In this document: positions 23,587 through 33,510 of the stretch, one piece after another
How the letters are laid out: each line of letters opens with the position of its first letter
How positions within the stretch are numbered: the first letter of the stretch is position 1
Source: Armigeres subalbatus
Taxonomy: Eukaryota > Arthropoda > Insecta > Diptera > Culicidae
Length of the DNA stretch: 64,000 nucleotides
Reading direction: 5' to 3'
Assembly: GCF_024139115.2 (NCBI RefSeq)
Contig: NC_085140.1
Coordinates: forward strand, 338,582,966-338,646,965
Translations under genes and position numbers: made by a program
Notes under the pieces: generated by a model
What the model was told of the DNA's origin: nothing
Database searches by the model: none
Seen by the model: only the letters and a program-made list of their open reading frames with translations

Positions 23587-24843
23587 ATGGATTTACAAAA
23601 CAGTTGTACGACCAATTTTTGCTTATGGATGTCTTGTGTGGTGGCAAAGGGGGAAGTGAGGACAATTCAGTCTAAATTAGGCCATCTTCAAAGGATGTGC
23701 CTAATGGCGATGACTGGTGCGTTCTCTTCAACTCCCACGGCTGCTCTCGAAGTTCTCTTCGACGTGGCCCCACTACACATACATCTCAAACAAGAAGCAT
23801 TTTCTTGTACTTACCGACTATGGGTACTCGGTTTTATGGAAGAGAATCCTGTAAACCGCAGTTCTACACACACTTCGTTGTTACCGCTTATGGTTAATTG
23901 GGACAAAATTTTCCTTGCTCCAAGTGATCTCACACACGTTAGTAGTTTTCCTTATAGGACATTTTCAACACAATTCCCCTCGCGGGATGAGTGGACATCT
24001 GGCTATTTGGAGAGAAGTATGTCGGACAGCATTGTTTGTTACACTGACGGCTCCCTCCTCGAAGGTAGAGCAGGTGTAGGCGTCTATTCGCGTGAGCTGA
24101 GATTGGAACAGTCACACTCACTGGGTACACACTGCACTGTCTTTCAAGCGGAAATATTTGCCATCATGTGTGGAGTGCAATCTGCACTGCAGCAACGCAT
24201 TATGGGCAAAGTAATATACTTCTGTTCAGATAGCCAAGCAGCTATTAAAGCTCTCGCCTCGGCCAACTCAAGGTCGAAGTTAGTAATCGCATGTCGAACT
24301 CAAATTGAAGAACTGAGCTCAGTTAATACTTTACACCTTATATGGGTACCTGGCCAATCTTCCATAGCTGGAAACGAATTGGCTGATGAGTTAGCTCGTA
24401 ATGGAGCATCGCATGACTTTATTGGTCCTGAGCCAGCTATTCCAATATTCAAGTGTTGGGTGAAGCTTTTGATCAACTCTTGGGCTGTCACTCAGCACAA
24501 ATGGCATTGGAGTAGTCTGGATTCATGTCATCAAACAAAATTGAACATCCGGGAGCCATCTCCGGTAGTAGCAAGCTATTTAGCTAATCTGTCTAAACAG
24601 AATTGCAGTGTCTTAGTCAAGGTCTTGACAGGTCACTGCCGATTGAACTATCACATGGCAAATATTCAACGCGTTGAATCATCTGTTTGTGATAGTTGTG
24701 AATCCGATTATGGAACTTCTTATCATCTAATATGTAATTGCCCAGTCTATGCACAATTGCGCTTCCTAATATTTGGTAAACACTTACTTAGTGTAATTGA
24801 CTTCAGAAACCTGAATCACAGACAAACAGACGTAACAGTTTGA
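23587..24843 (+). pseudogene. LOA-like ORF2 C-terminus with RNase H
   Basis: One 418-codon open frame. RNase H catalytic segments: CYTDGSLLEGRAGVGVYS (near 24038), FQAEIFAIMCGVQ (near 24144), FCSDSQAAIKAL (near 24221) and GNELADELARNGA (near 24371). A Cys/His finger VCDSCESDYGTSYHLICNC lies near 24688. It ends artificially at the MITE border; the true end (LQSIVLFITRCGKEL) lies beyond the MITE at 25081. Confidence 0.8.
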
Positions 24844-25078
24844 ACATTTTAAAGATAAATCCATTGCCCATTTCCTCTACCACCATCTTGCGAGTATGTT
24901 ACACGAAACAATGTTTCGTATGACATTGTCACCAGAGGGCGCTAGAGTGAAATGTCAAACTCGAAGGATTACGACGCTAGCGCCTCTATTTGTGAAACGC
25001 GCAATCGATCAAATTTGAATTGATCGTTTAAGTCATGGTCGATGGAAATTTTTCTAGTGTTACGTCTGTTTGTCTGTG
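24817..25078. mobile_element. MITE, family 1 copy B
   Basis: Terminal repeats CACAGACAAACAGACGTAAC and the complement ending GTTTGTCTGTG. Inserted in the LOA RNase H tail; CCTGAA is found on both sides. Removing it restores the reading line FRNLN-LQSIVLF. Its interior is only partly similar to copies A and C. Confidence 0.8.
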
Positions 25079-25322
25079 CCTGAACCTTCAGAGTATTGTG
25101 TTGTTCATAACCCGTTGTGGTAAGGAGTTGTACGCTTATGCGTTGTATGCCCTCTTCAAGGGCCCTTTTCCAAACATTCCCTTTGTTCTCCCATCCACAT
25201 TCCTTTCCTTTTTGTTCACTTCCTTTTCCGTCAGGTGTGTGATGAAAAATGCTGTGAAGGCGATGGCACAAATCTCCCAAATTGAGGTGAACGTGCCCCT
25301 GGAGCCGATGTTCTGATACCTG

Positions 25323-25742
25323 AAACTGATTGGGCGATAACTAGAAGTCTCAGCTGGATTTTTGTCCGGCTTCAAAATAGGAACAACTTTGGAGTTTTTC
25401 CATTTATCTGGGAAGTATGCCAATTGAAAACATTTGTTAAATAAATTAACCAAAAAGAATAAAGAGCTCTCAGGAAGTTTTTTGATAAGTATGTAGAAAA
25501 TACCATCATCACCCGGGGCTTTCATATTTTTAAATTTTCTAGTAATAGATCTCACTTCACCCAAATTAGTTTCCAACGAAGGGTCGAAAGCATTCTCTTG
25601 ATTGACAATGTCTTCGAAGCTCCGTGTAACCTGATCCTCAATTGGACTAGTGAGACCTAGACTAAAATTATGGGCACTCTCGAACTGCTGAGCAAGTTTT
25701 TGAGCCTTTTCGCCATTTGTTAATAACATTTTATTACTCTCT
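25323..25742 (-). pseudogene. JuanA-like ORF2, RT N-terminal part
   Basis: Reads KESNKMLLTNGEKAQKLAQQ, then FKNMKAPGDDGIFYILIKKL (RT motif 1), AYFPDKWKNSKVVPILKP and SSYRPIS. It ends at the right-hand copy of the 31-bp duplication made by the LOA insertion. Confidence 0.8.
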
Positions 25743-25746
25743 TTAA

Positions 25747-25967
25747 GGTCACTCCTGACGGAATCCAAGTTTCAAAGTGCTCGCGTTTTCGGGGGCACAC
25801 CACTCGATACGGAAGCAACGCTCAACTGTCATTTTTATTTTTTTACGCATGCTGCGACGCAGCAAAACTAAATCAACAAAAATGACAGTTGTGCGTTGCT
25901 TCCGTATCGAGTGGTGTGCCCCCGAAAACGCGAGCACTTTGAAACTTGGATTCCGTCAGGAGTGACC
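25747..25967. mobile_element. Palindromic piggyBac-like MITE with TTAA duplication
   Basis: 221 bp, flanked by TTAA (25743-25746 and 25968-25971). The two halves are near-perfect inverted repeats starting GGTCACTCCTGACGGAATCC. Because of the palindrome, both strands give the same 62-residue open frame, which is a by-product. TTAA duplication suggests a piggyBac-type transposase in trans. A related half-copy is at 53737. Confidence 0.8.
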
Positions 25968-25971
25968 TTAA

Positions 25972-26041
25972 GCGCTGGAATTGGCTTTTGAGGTTTTTTA
26001 AGAATTTTCGTTAATTTCCAAAAGGGTTTCGAACTGGGATC
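25972..26041 (-). pseudogene. JuanA-like ORF2 linker fragment
   Basis: About 23 codons reading LDPSSKPFWKLTKILKKPQK and onward to PIPALK, the segment just before the RT domain, left between two insertions. Confidence 0.65.
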
Positions 26042-26373
26042 CAATGAATCGCCTGCTTTGAGCGTGCTTATAGCGGCACACTAGGAGTTAACTTTCTGAA
26101 ATCAGGATGGCAAAGGCATCTAAGGCTCGATTTCTCAAAATTAAACACCGTCATCGAAAAAATATTTGGTAGGCGTAGTAGCGGACACCTTCCTACATAA
26201 CCGGTACCAAATAGTTTTTCATGAAAAGATCCTAATTTTGAGAAAACCCGCGTTAGATGTCTTTCGCCATACAAATTTCTTGCGGTTAACTTTCGCTGGC
26301 TATTTGCGCATATACGATAGCGCCTGGAAGTGGAAGCGGCGAGTAGCAAATCAGCCACTGCCAATAATTCATT
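26042..26373. mobile_element. Solo arm of the large foldback element
   Basis: Matches the right half (27822-28157) of the 695-bp foldback element, from CAATGAATCGCCTGCTTTG to CACTGCCAATAATTCATT. The left half is missing. Sits between two JuanA-like segments. Confidence 0.7.
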
Positions 26374-26420
26374 TCGAGACATTATTCTCAAAGTTGGTAT
26401 TTCTCAGAATAGCGAAACGT

Positions 26421-27044
26421 TTTGCCTTTCTCGTACAACAAAGTTGTACCGAAAGGCTATCATTTCACTCCGAAAACGAACTTTTGATAAGAGTTCCGGA
26501 GACCCATAGTATTATATACCAATCGATTCAGCTCGACGAGCTGAACAAATGTCTGTCTGTCCGTGTGTGTGTATGTGTGTGCACAAAATGCTATAAAAAC
26601 ATTAGCCAATTTTTCACATAGTAACTCTTAACCGATTTTCTTGCAACAAGTTGCATCCGACAGAGACTAAAACGCTGTTGATCACTATTGAATTTCATAA
26701 TAATTGCGAATCGCATAAAAAAGATAATATTAAAATAGTGATGAGACATAGTCACATAGAACAATAATGTGTTATGAAAAATGCCTTGCATCTATGAATA
26801 TTTTTGAAGTTTATCCGTGGCTTGCTCCCATTAAGAGTTTCATCTTTCATCGTACTATAAAGATGCTCGTGTTGCACGCATTTAGGCGTAAGTATGCTCT
26901 TCGTTCAGTTTCATAGTACTAAGATACGTTTGCGTTCGTCTTGACAATTTTCTCATGGGAAAACTGTCAAAACGTACGCAAACGTATCAATTGTGTTTGG
27001 CCCATAAAGGCTACATTTATTACCTTTTTACGCGAGAAAGGCGC
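26421..27044. mobile_element. MITE with GCCTTTCTCG ends
   Basis: Begins TTTGCCTTTCTCGTACAAC and ends TACGCGAGAAAGGCGCC (inverted GCCTTTCTCG). Interior has a short TG-rich run near 26560. No coding capacity. A solo TTTGCCTTTCTCGTA lies at 57970. I recognise this only as a common mosquito-type dispersed repeat. Confidence 0.55.
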
Positions 27045-27055
27045 CATCACCGCTA

Positions 27056-27462
27056 GGTGGATTAATCTGGGTTTTTTAATTTCATTTTGCAAATCTCGCC
27101 AAATAACTTTCAACGCGGGATCGCGAGTTCTTTGGTATTGCCTTCTTCTCACATTTTTAAGACGGATCAGTAGCTGAAGATCGTCGTCAATAATAATGGA
27201 GTTGAATTTAATTTCACATTTAGGAATTGCAATGCCTCTGGCTTCGACAATTAAATTTGTCAAAGATACGAGCGCATTGTCAATATCACTTTTGGTATCC
27301 AAAGGAATATTAACATCAAAATTCCTATCGATATATGTTTTATATAAATCCCAATCAGCTCTATGATAATTAAAAGTAGAGCTGATTGGATTATAAATGG
27401 CTTCTTGTGAGATTTCAAACGTCACAGGAAGGTGATCAGAGTCAAAGTCAACATTAGTTACC
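27056..27462 (-). pseudogene. JuanA-like ORF2, endonuclease C-terminal part
   Basis: Continues after the foldback element: SLVTNVDFDSDHLPVTFEIS (catalytic SDH-type motif, near 27450-27400), then the linker ending IWRDLQNEIKKP near 27080. It then meets another insertion. Confidence 0.75.
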
Positions 27463-28157
27463 AATGAATTATTGGCGGCGGCTGATTTTCCACTCGCCGC
27501 TATCACATCCAGGCGCTATAGTATATGCGCAAAATAGCCAACATGGAGTTAACCGCCAGGAATTTGTAAGGCGAAAGACATCTAACGCGTGTTTTCTCAA
27601 CAGTAGGAACTTTACACGAAAAACTATTTGGTACCAGTTATTTAGGAAGGTGTCCGCTACTACGCCTACCAAATATTTTTCGATTGAGGTGCTTATTTTC
27701 GAGATATTAAACATTAGATGCCTTTCGCCATATTGATTTCCAAAAAATGATCCCTAGTGTGCCGCTGTGCCGCAGGCGATTCATTGGCCAACACAGCTGA
27801 CTTGAATCCGTTAAAACTAAATCAATGAATCGCCTGCTTTGAGCGTGCTTACAGTGGCACACTAGGAGTTAACTTTCTGAAATCAGTATGGCGAAAAGCA
27901 TCTAAGGATTAATATCTCGAAAATAATCACCTTCATCGAAAAAATATTTGGTAGGCGTAGTAGCGGACACCTTCCTACATAACCGGTACCAAATATTTTT
28001 TCATGAAAATCTCCTAATTTTGAGAAAACCCGCAATAGATGTCTTTCGCCATACAAATTTCTGGCGGATAACTCCTGCTGGCTATTTTATGCATATACTA
28101 TAGCGCCTGGATGTGGTAGCGGCGAGTAGAAAATCAGCCACTGCCAATAATTCATTG
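27463..28157. mobile_element. 695-bp foldback element in JuanA-like endonuclease
   Basis: Two arms of about 320 bp in inverted orientation, from CAATGAATTATTGGC to GCCAATAATTCATTG, with the unpaired centre around 27781-27821. Shared arm motifs include GGTAGGCGTAGTAGCGGACA and its complement. No transposase. The JuanA-like reading line stops at its right border and resumes at its left border. Confidence 0.8.
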
Positions 28158-28728
28158 TAGAAGGATTTCGACTGGAAGAAAAACAAGTTGGTCCATTGGG
28201 ATATTGAATAGTATAATATCCCGCAGAACAATCTTCAAATAAAACTTTGCCATTGGAATTGCTTTGAGCATTATTCCATGAACGGTGCTTGGCATTGAAG
28301 TCACCAATTACGAAGAATTTTGATTTGTTGCGAGTCAGAATTTGAAGATCAGCTTTCAACAAATTCTGTTGCTGCCCATTGCATTGAAAAGGCAAGTAGG
28401 CTGCAATGAAGGAAAATTGTCCAAAATTTGTTTCAACAGAAACTCCCAAGGTTTCAAAAACTTTGGTTTCGAACGAAGAAAATAATTTATGTTTGATACG
28501 TTTATTAATGACAATGGCGACTCCACCACAGGCGCTGTCAAGACGATCATTTCTGTAGATAAAATAATTTTAATCTCTTTTAATGGAGAGTCCTGGTTTT
28601 AAATAAGTTTCTGTTATAATGGCAATGTGCACATTATGAACTGCTAGGAAGTTGAATAATTCATCTTCCTTACCCTTTAGAGAGCGGGCATTCCAATTTA
28701 GAACTTTCACACAATTATTTGGATCCAT
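28158..28728 (-). pseudogene. JuanA-like ORF2, endonuclease N-terminal part
   Basis: Reads MDPNNCVKVLNWNARSLKG, then the TETYLKPG motif near 28600, a stop after the IKRD residues near 28572, GVSVETNFGQFSF near 28440 and the catalytic VIGDFNAKHRSWNN segment near 28310. The coding line stops at a NPST motif at 28158 where the 695-bp foldback element begins. Confidence 0.75.
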
Positions 28729-30105
28729 TGAAACGGAGTCCGATAACAATTTTTTGTGTGTACTTTATACCAACCTGAACAGCTTCTGGTATGGTATTTG
28801 CTTTGAACATTGCATCAATCATGTGATGCAATTGTTCAGTTAAAAAATCAAAATCGGAAGCAGTCATGCTACCTGAATCGGTAACATGACCGTTATTTTC
28901 CGTTGGGACATGGGTATAAACCTCATTTTGAGAAGAGAAATTTTGTCTACCAGCAGCGATGTTTGCATACGTGGGTACATTCGAAAAATTGGAATTTACT
29001 GAAGTGCTTGCTACCCGTTGACGAGCGGCAAAATTTGTTTTTGAATTGTGGTGGGTATGAATTGCTCGACCGGTAACCGGTTTCGAAATTTGAGCGTTTG
29101 AAAAATTTTTACCCGTCGAATCTGGGATCCGATTGGAATTTCCCGTCATCAATTTTGCACGGGAATTCAAAACTTTTTTACGTGAAGGGCATTCTCAGAA
29201 ATTGAAATTATGATTGCCCCCACAAATTGCGCACTGAAATTTATTGGAATCTTCTCTCACAGGACATGCGTCCTTGGCGTGAGAGGTTCCACCATAAATC
29301 ATGCATTTAGCATCCATGTGACAATGTTTGGTTCCATGACCCCACTTTTGGCACTTACGGCACTGGGTGGGGTTTTGGAAATTTCCCCCAGGCCTGCGGA
29401 AATGTTCTCATGTAACACGGACATGAGACATAATACAGGCCTTTTCCAAACTTTTCATATTATTTAGTTCACTTTTGTTAAAATGAACTAAATAAAATTC
29501 TTGAGAAATGCCCCTCTGGGAAGTACCAGAGTGGGATTTCTTTTTCATCTTAATTACTTGGACTGGTAAAAATCCAAGTGATTGATCCAGTGATTTATCA
29601 TCACTGGGGAGACCTTTCAAGACGACTTTGAACAATCGCTCAGTTTTGTCGTCGTATCGAAGAATTTATGGCGCTTCTCAGTTAAATACTGAAGAAGACG
29701 TTTGCGATCGTCGAAGGATCCCGGCAAAACGTGGCAGTCACCCTTCCTAGCAATCTGAAATGAAACCTTGATCCCCTGAAGGTTACTCAAGATTTCATTC
29801 CGAAAGCCAGAAAACTCGGCAACAGATACCACAATTGGCGGAATCCGTTGTTTTTCGCATGAATCGAATCACCTGGGCTAGAGGTAGATTCGATTTTCTC
29901 AAATTCGTCATCAATCAAATCGAACTGATTGCTCAGTTCGATAGGAGAAGAAATAATGTCAACGTTCGATTTAGAAGGAATATCTGAAGTCTCCAGCTTC
30001 CTTCTATTTTTCCGCGTTTGGGCAGGACGGTCTGGAAACCTTGTTTCTTTGAAGGAAGTGGAGAATTCAAAGACTCTCCCTTCCTCTTGTTTTTATTAAT
30101 ACTCA
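28715..30105 (-). pseudogene. JuanA-like ORF1 (gag-like, zinc knuckles)
   Basis: Starts at ATG 30105 (MSINKNKRKGES) and ends at TAA 28717-28715. The stop overlaps the ORF2 start ATG at 28728. A Lys/Arg-rich N-terminus is followed by a central domain (VSVAEFSGFRNEIL near 29830, FKVVLKGLPSDDKSL near 29630) and cysteine/histidine zinc-knuckle remnants between 29400 and 29190 (CRKCQKWGHGTKH). Frameshifts near 30025, 29840 and 29645 and stops near 29408 and 29195 break it. The product would bind element RNA. Confidence 0.75.
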
Positions 30106-30360
30106 TTGCTGAGCGTGGAGACGTGACCTTCTAAGAGGTTTTTTCCCAGAACGGTGTCCCTGCAGGATTACCACCGCTTGTCGGAATTTTATTTCCGCAA
30201 ACGGGTCCAACGTAAAACGAAGGCATGGGTCCTTGCAAAGATCGTAACGGGATCAGTGGGTACAAATAGCGCTGAGAAGCACTGTTGAAATTAAAATAGC
30301 TTCGGGTAGTATTAAAAACTTCCTTCCGCAAAGAGAGAAAGAACCGCACAGCACGATGCG

Positions 30361-30870
30361 GTCTGATGACACCGAAGTCTAATTCTCAATACTGCTCAAG
30401 GGTTACGAAAAATGAAGCAGGATTCGTTGTTAAATTTTGATTCATCAAAATCAGAGAATAATAAAATAGTTTTAATTTAAATAACATTTTGAGATCAGGT
30501 ACTTATTAGTGTCGCTGGTAATTTACTATGGAATGTGCTGTTTGATGATCGACATACAAAGAATATTTAAACTTTAATCCATTGAAGTCGATTTTTATAC
30601 GGGCGATTCGTACGGTGTGAATCAAAACCACGTGAATTCAAAAATCCGCGTTAAAATTGATTTTTTGCCATTGATTATTTTATAATTTTCGATAAAAGCC
30701 AACGGCGCGGCGCCGCCGTGACGCCGCCGCCGCCGGGTGAAAAGTGACCACTACGCCGCCGCCGCTTATTATATGACCGGCGCACAGGTCTATTTTTCAC
30801 CAGTGAGCAAACTTGTTAGCAAAAAGAAGCGACGAGATTTCTGTTGTATTTCTTTGTTTTGTGATGAGAT
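30361..30870. other. Spacer with a GC-rich CGCCG cluster
   Basis: AT-rich DNA without a gene. At 30702-30780 there is an isolated GC-rich cluster of CGCCGCCG motifs, very unlike the local composition. Confidence 0.45.
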
Positions 30871-30882
30871 GAATATATGTTC

Positions 30883-31220
30883 GGGAAAGTCCGTAGAGTA
30901 GTTGTCTACACGTCTAACTCTAAATCAGATGGTCATGGGTTCGATTCCCACCCTCCACACCCTTTAAATATTAAAGAGGTGATAGTCTATATGACTTTAA
31001 ACGAATGCAAAAAGTCTACGGATGTAAAAACTAACGAATTATAATTGTAAGATAGTTACAAATACAATACAGCCGATAAAGTAGAGCGCAAGCAAGCATG
31101 ATTGTAAACTCCAATGGAGTATAAATAGAAATAGGTAGACATATGGCCTGCGATGCCGGTCCAATTAGGTGGGTGGTGCACAAAAGAAAGCACCACCCAA
31201 AACAGAAAGAAGAAGAAGAA
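30883..31220 (+). mobile_element. tRNA-derived SINE with perfect 12-bp duplication
   Basis: Flanked by GAATATATGTTC (30871-30882 and 31221-31232). The 5' part is tRNA-like, with a B box GGTTCGATTCC near 30940, and the tail is AAGAAGAAGAAGAA. The body differs from Feilai, so this is a separate family. About 338 bp. Confidence 0.8.
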
Positions 31221-31264
31221 GAATATATGTTCAGTGAGATGCAAATCGTAACAGTTCCCCTATT

Positions 31265-31334
31265 TGTCATAAGACGAGTTTGTACTATCCCATTTAATTC
31301 TGGAAATAGGATACTACAAACTCGTCTTATGACA
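31265..31334. repeat. Short inverted repeat (TGTCATAAGACGAG arms)
   Basis: Arms TGTCATAAGACGAGTTTGTA and its complement ending at 31334. The left arm recurs at 53466 within a longer repeat. Confidence 0.6.
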
Positions 31335-31377
31335 AGTGAAGACGTTCGACTAAAAGCTCAAAATAATCTTCTTATCA

Positions 31378-31594
31378 TATCCAGCTTTTCGCGACCGGTA
31401 ATGGCGGCTCTGTTGATTTGAAAGTGTATCCGTCCCCGTACTTCTTTGACATCTGACTTGGGTTTGACATTTTGATTACCCTCTCCCCTCATCCTGGAAC
31501 AGGAGGAAAACGGAGCCAGATGTCAAAGAAGTACAGGAACGGATACACTTTCAAACCCACAGAGCCGCCACTATCGTGCGCGAAAGGCTGGATA
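31378..31594. mobile_element. Foldback MITE (TATCCAGC ends)
   Basis: 217 bp with inverted arms of about 85 bp, beginning TATCCAGCTTTTCGCG and ending CGCGAAAGGCTGGATA. Arms include GAAAGTGTATCCGT and CTTCTTTGACATCTG. No coding content. Confidence 0.65.
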
Positions 31595-31779
31595 TAATTC
31601 AATTTCAGTGAAATATTCGATTTGGTAGATCACATGCCTCCTCGTGCCCCAGCTTAACGCCGCTAGTGACCTCGAGTCAGCTGGTGTATAGTTTATCGAC
31701 CACGTCGGAAACCAAACCAATTCCAGGAGGAAAATATTGCAATGTTCGCGATGTTCGGCAGACTCAAGTAGCCGGCGAT

Positions 31780-32040
31780 GATTTTTTTTTCAAAAAGCTT
31801 GAATAACCCTGAGAGAAGGCTGATGGGACGATGGATTTTCGAAGAGGAAGGATCCTTTCCATGCATCCGGATGGGGATGACTTTCGCTGACAGCCAGGAC
31901 GATGAGAAGCAGCTGAGTCGGAGACGCTAATTGAAGCTCAGGATGTTTTTTGATGATTTGATGAAGGCCGTTTTCGTCTAAAATCTCCAAGTCAATAATT
32001 TCCAATTCGTCAACTGAAATTTCCAATAACACTAGTCAAC
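31780..32040 (-). pseudogene. Jockey-like reverse transcriptase scrap
   Basis: On the minus strand one frame reads SWLSAKVIPIRMHGKD, then HRPISLLSGLFKLFEKK, the RT motif region. About 260 bp, truncated on both sides, with the upstream part in another frame. Confidence 0.6.
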
Positions 32041-32139
32041 AGTGTTTTACTCCCTTCAACCATTCTCAGTGTATTTGAAAGATTTTTCTTCGCTGAATTC
32101 AGTCATGTATTCAGATTTTTTGTAACACGTCCAGTTTTT

Positions 32140-33236
32140 GATTCACAAAACTACGTATTCTTATGGGAATTTGGTTTCTCTGTTCTGTAAAGCTGGTTTT
32201 CGGTTTATAACTTTGAGAAAGAGGTTTGAATTTTATGGAAGAAATCGTACAAGATCTAAGTAAGTTGTTGAATCTTATTCGACACGTTCATTTGTTCTGA
32301 AAAACGGAATCTATTTCACAAAAGTACATATTTTCAAAGAAATTTGAAATTAATTGCATATTATTCGGCAACGGCCGAACGAAAACTATTTTTTTTGATA
32401 AATATCTTGGCTGTGCATATGCACAGCACATGTGATTCGAAATGGACAAATTGATATGAAATTTGCGAAACAGAATCCACGAGTCCCTCCAAGACACGTG
32501 GATTCTTTTTCGCGAATTTCATATCAATTTGTCCATTTCGAAACATTGCTGTGCATATGCACAGCCAAGATATTTAACAAAGAAATTTGGTTTCTCTCCT
32601 CTGCAAAGCTGAATTTCAGCTTCTTACTTTTAGAATAAAGTTTGAATTTTGTAAAATGGGCCTTGTAGAATGCATTTGGGTTGTTGGATTTCTTTTGGCT
32701 CGTTCGTTTGTTGTGAAAAACGGAATTGAATTCACAAAAGTACGTATTTTCATAGAAATTTGTTTTCTCTCCTCTACAAAGCTGAATTTCGGCTCCTCTT
32801 TTTTAGATTAAAGTTTGAATTTTGTAAAATGAGCCTTGTGGAATGCATTTGGGTTGTTGAATTTCTTTTGGCTCTTTCGTTTGTTGTGAAAAAACGGAAC
32901 TGAATTCACAAAAGTACGTATTTTCATAGAAATTTGGTTTCTCTCCTCTGCAAAGCTGAATTTCGACTCCTTTTTTTAGAATAAAGTTTGAATTTTGAAG
33001 AATGGGCCTTGAAGAATGCATGTGGGTTGCTGGATTTCATTTGGCACGTACATTTGTGAAAAACGGAATTTCATTCACAAAGATACGTATTTTCAATGAA
33101 ATTTGGATTCTGTGCTCTGCAAAGCTGAATTTCGGCTCTTCACTTATAGAATAAAGTTTGAATTTTGTAGAATGGACCTTTCAGAATGCATATGGTTGGT
33201 TGGATGACATTTGGCACATTGATTTGTTGTGAAAAA
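32140..33236. repeat. Tandem array, ~174-bp unit
   Basis: Diverged units recognised by GAAATTTGGTTTCTCTCCTC at about 32166, 32587, 32759, 32933 and 33100, with shared AAAAACGGAATTGAATTCAC and AAAGTACGTATTTTC motifs. Spacing 167-175 bp. One unit near 32340 is interrupted by a foldback MITE. Confidence 0.75.
32400..32575. mobile_element. Foldback MITE inside the tandem array
   Basis: 176 bp with inverted arms of ~80 bp, from AAATATCTTGGCTGTGCATA to TATGCACAGCCAAGATATTT. Central arm motif GGACAAATTGATATGAAAT. No coding capacity. Confidence 0.75.
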
Positions 33237-33510
33237 TTATGATTATGATTATAATCGTATGGAGTCTGATGGATGTTGTTCGTAAGCACGTGGCTGACGC
33301 AGTGACGACCTGTTTAAGCGCCCTTCTTTGCAAAGTTATTATGCGCCCCTTACTGCCATTGTTGTCTAATGGGATCAAAGGCGTAATGAGATGAGGCTTG
33401 ATTTTTTTCACTTTTTTTTTTTTAAATTTCCAGAACAACCTAGCAGCCTGGGACAGTACGGATCTTATTAGAAAAATCATTAATTCTTAGTTTTACCTGC
33501 GCTATCTTCT
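33237..33510. other. Unidentified spacer
   Basis: Nothing recognised apart from a 12-base T run near 33410. Confidence 0.3.

Larger units (their letters stand above)
20684..25322 (+). mobile_element. LOA-clade (Lian-like) retrotransposon with 31-bp target duplication
   Basis: Inserted in the JuanA-like RT in the opposite direction. The flanks (20653-20683 and 25323-25353) are 31 bases identical except one C/T. Inside: about 600 bp of 5' region, then endonuclease, RT and RNase H segments. A MITE (24817-25078) interrupts the RNase H tail; the protein continues across it. The APE-RT-RNase H layout and endonuclease motifs fit LOA elements such as Lian. Confidence 0.85.
19253..30360 (-). mobile_element. 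JuanA-like (Jockey clade) retrotransposon, broken by nested insertions
   Basis: One element read on the minus strand from about 30360 (5') to an oligo-A end at 19253 preceded by AATAAA. Its order of parts is kept: 5' region, ORF1 (28715-30105), ORF2 endonuclease (28158-28728 then 27056-27462), linker (25972-26041), RT start (25323-25742), RT core and 3' end (20515-20683, 19253-20403). The gaps are occupied by the inserted elements listed separately. Mosquito JuanA is the closest family I recognise. All ORFs are disabled. Confidence 0.8.

Noticed and set aside
25749..25965. Two overlapping 62-codon proteins on opposite strands
   Set aside because: They are mirror copies produced by the palindrome of the MITE.
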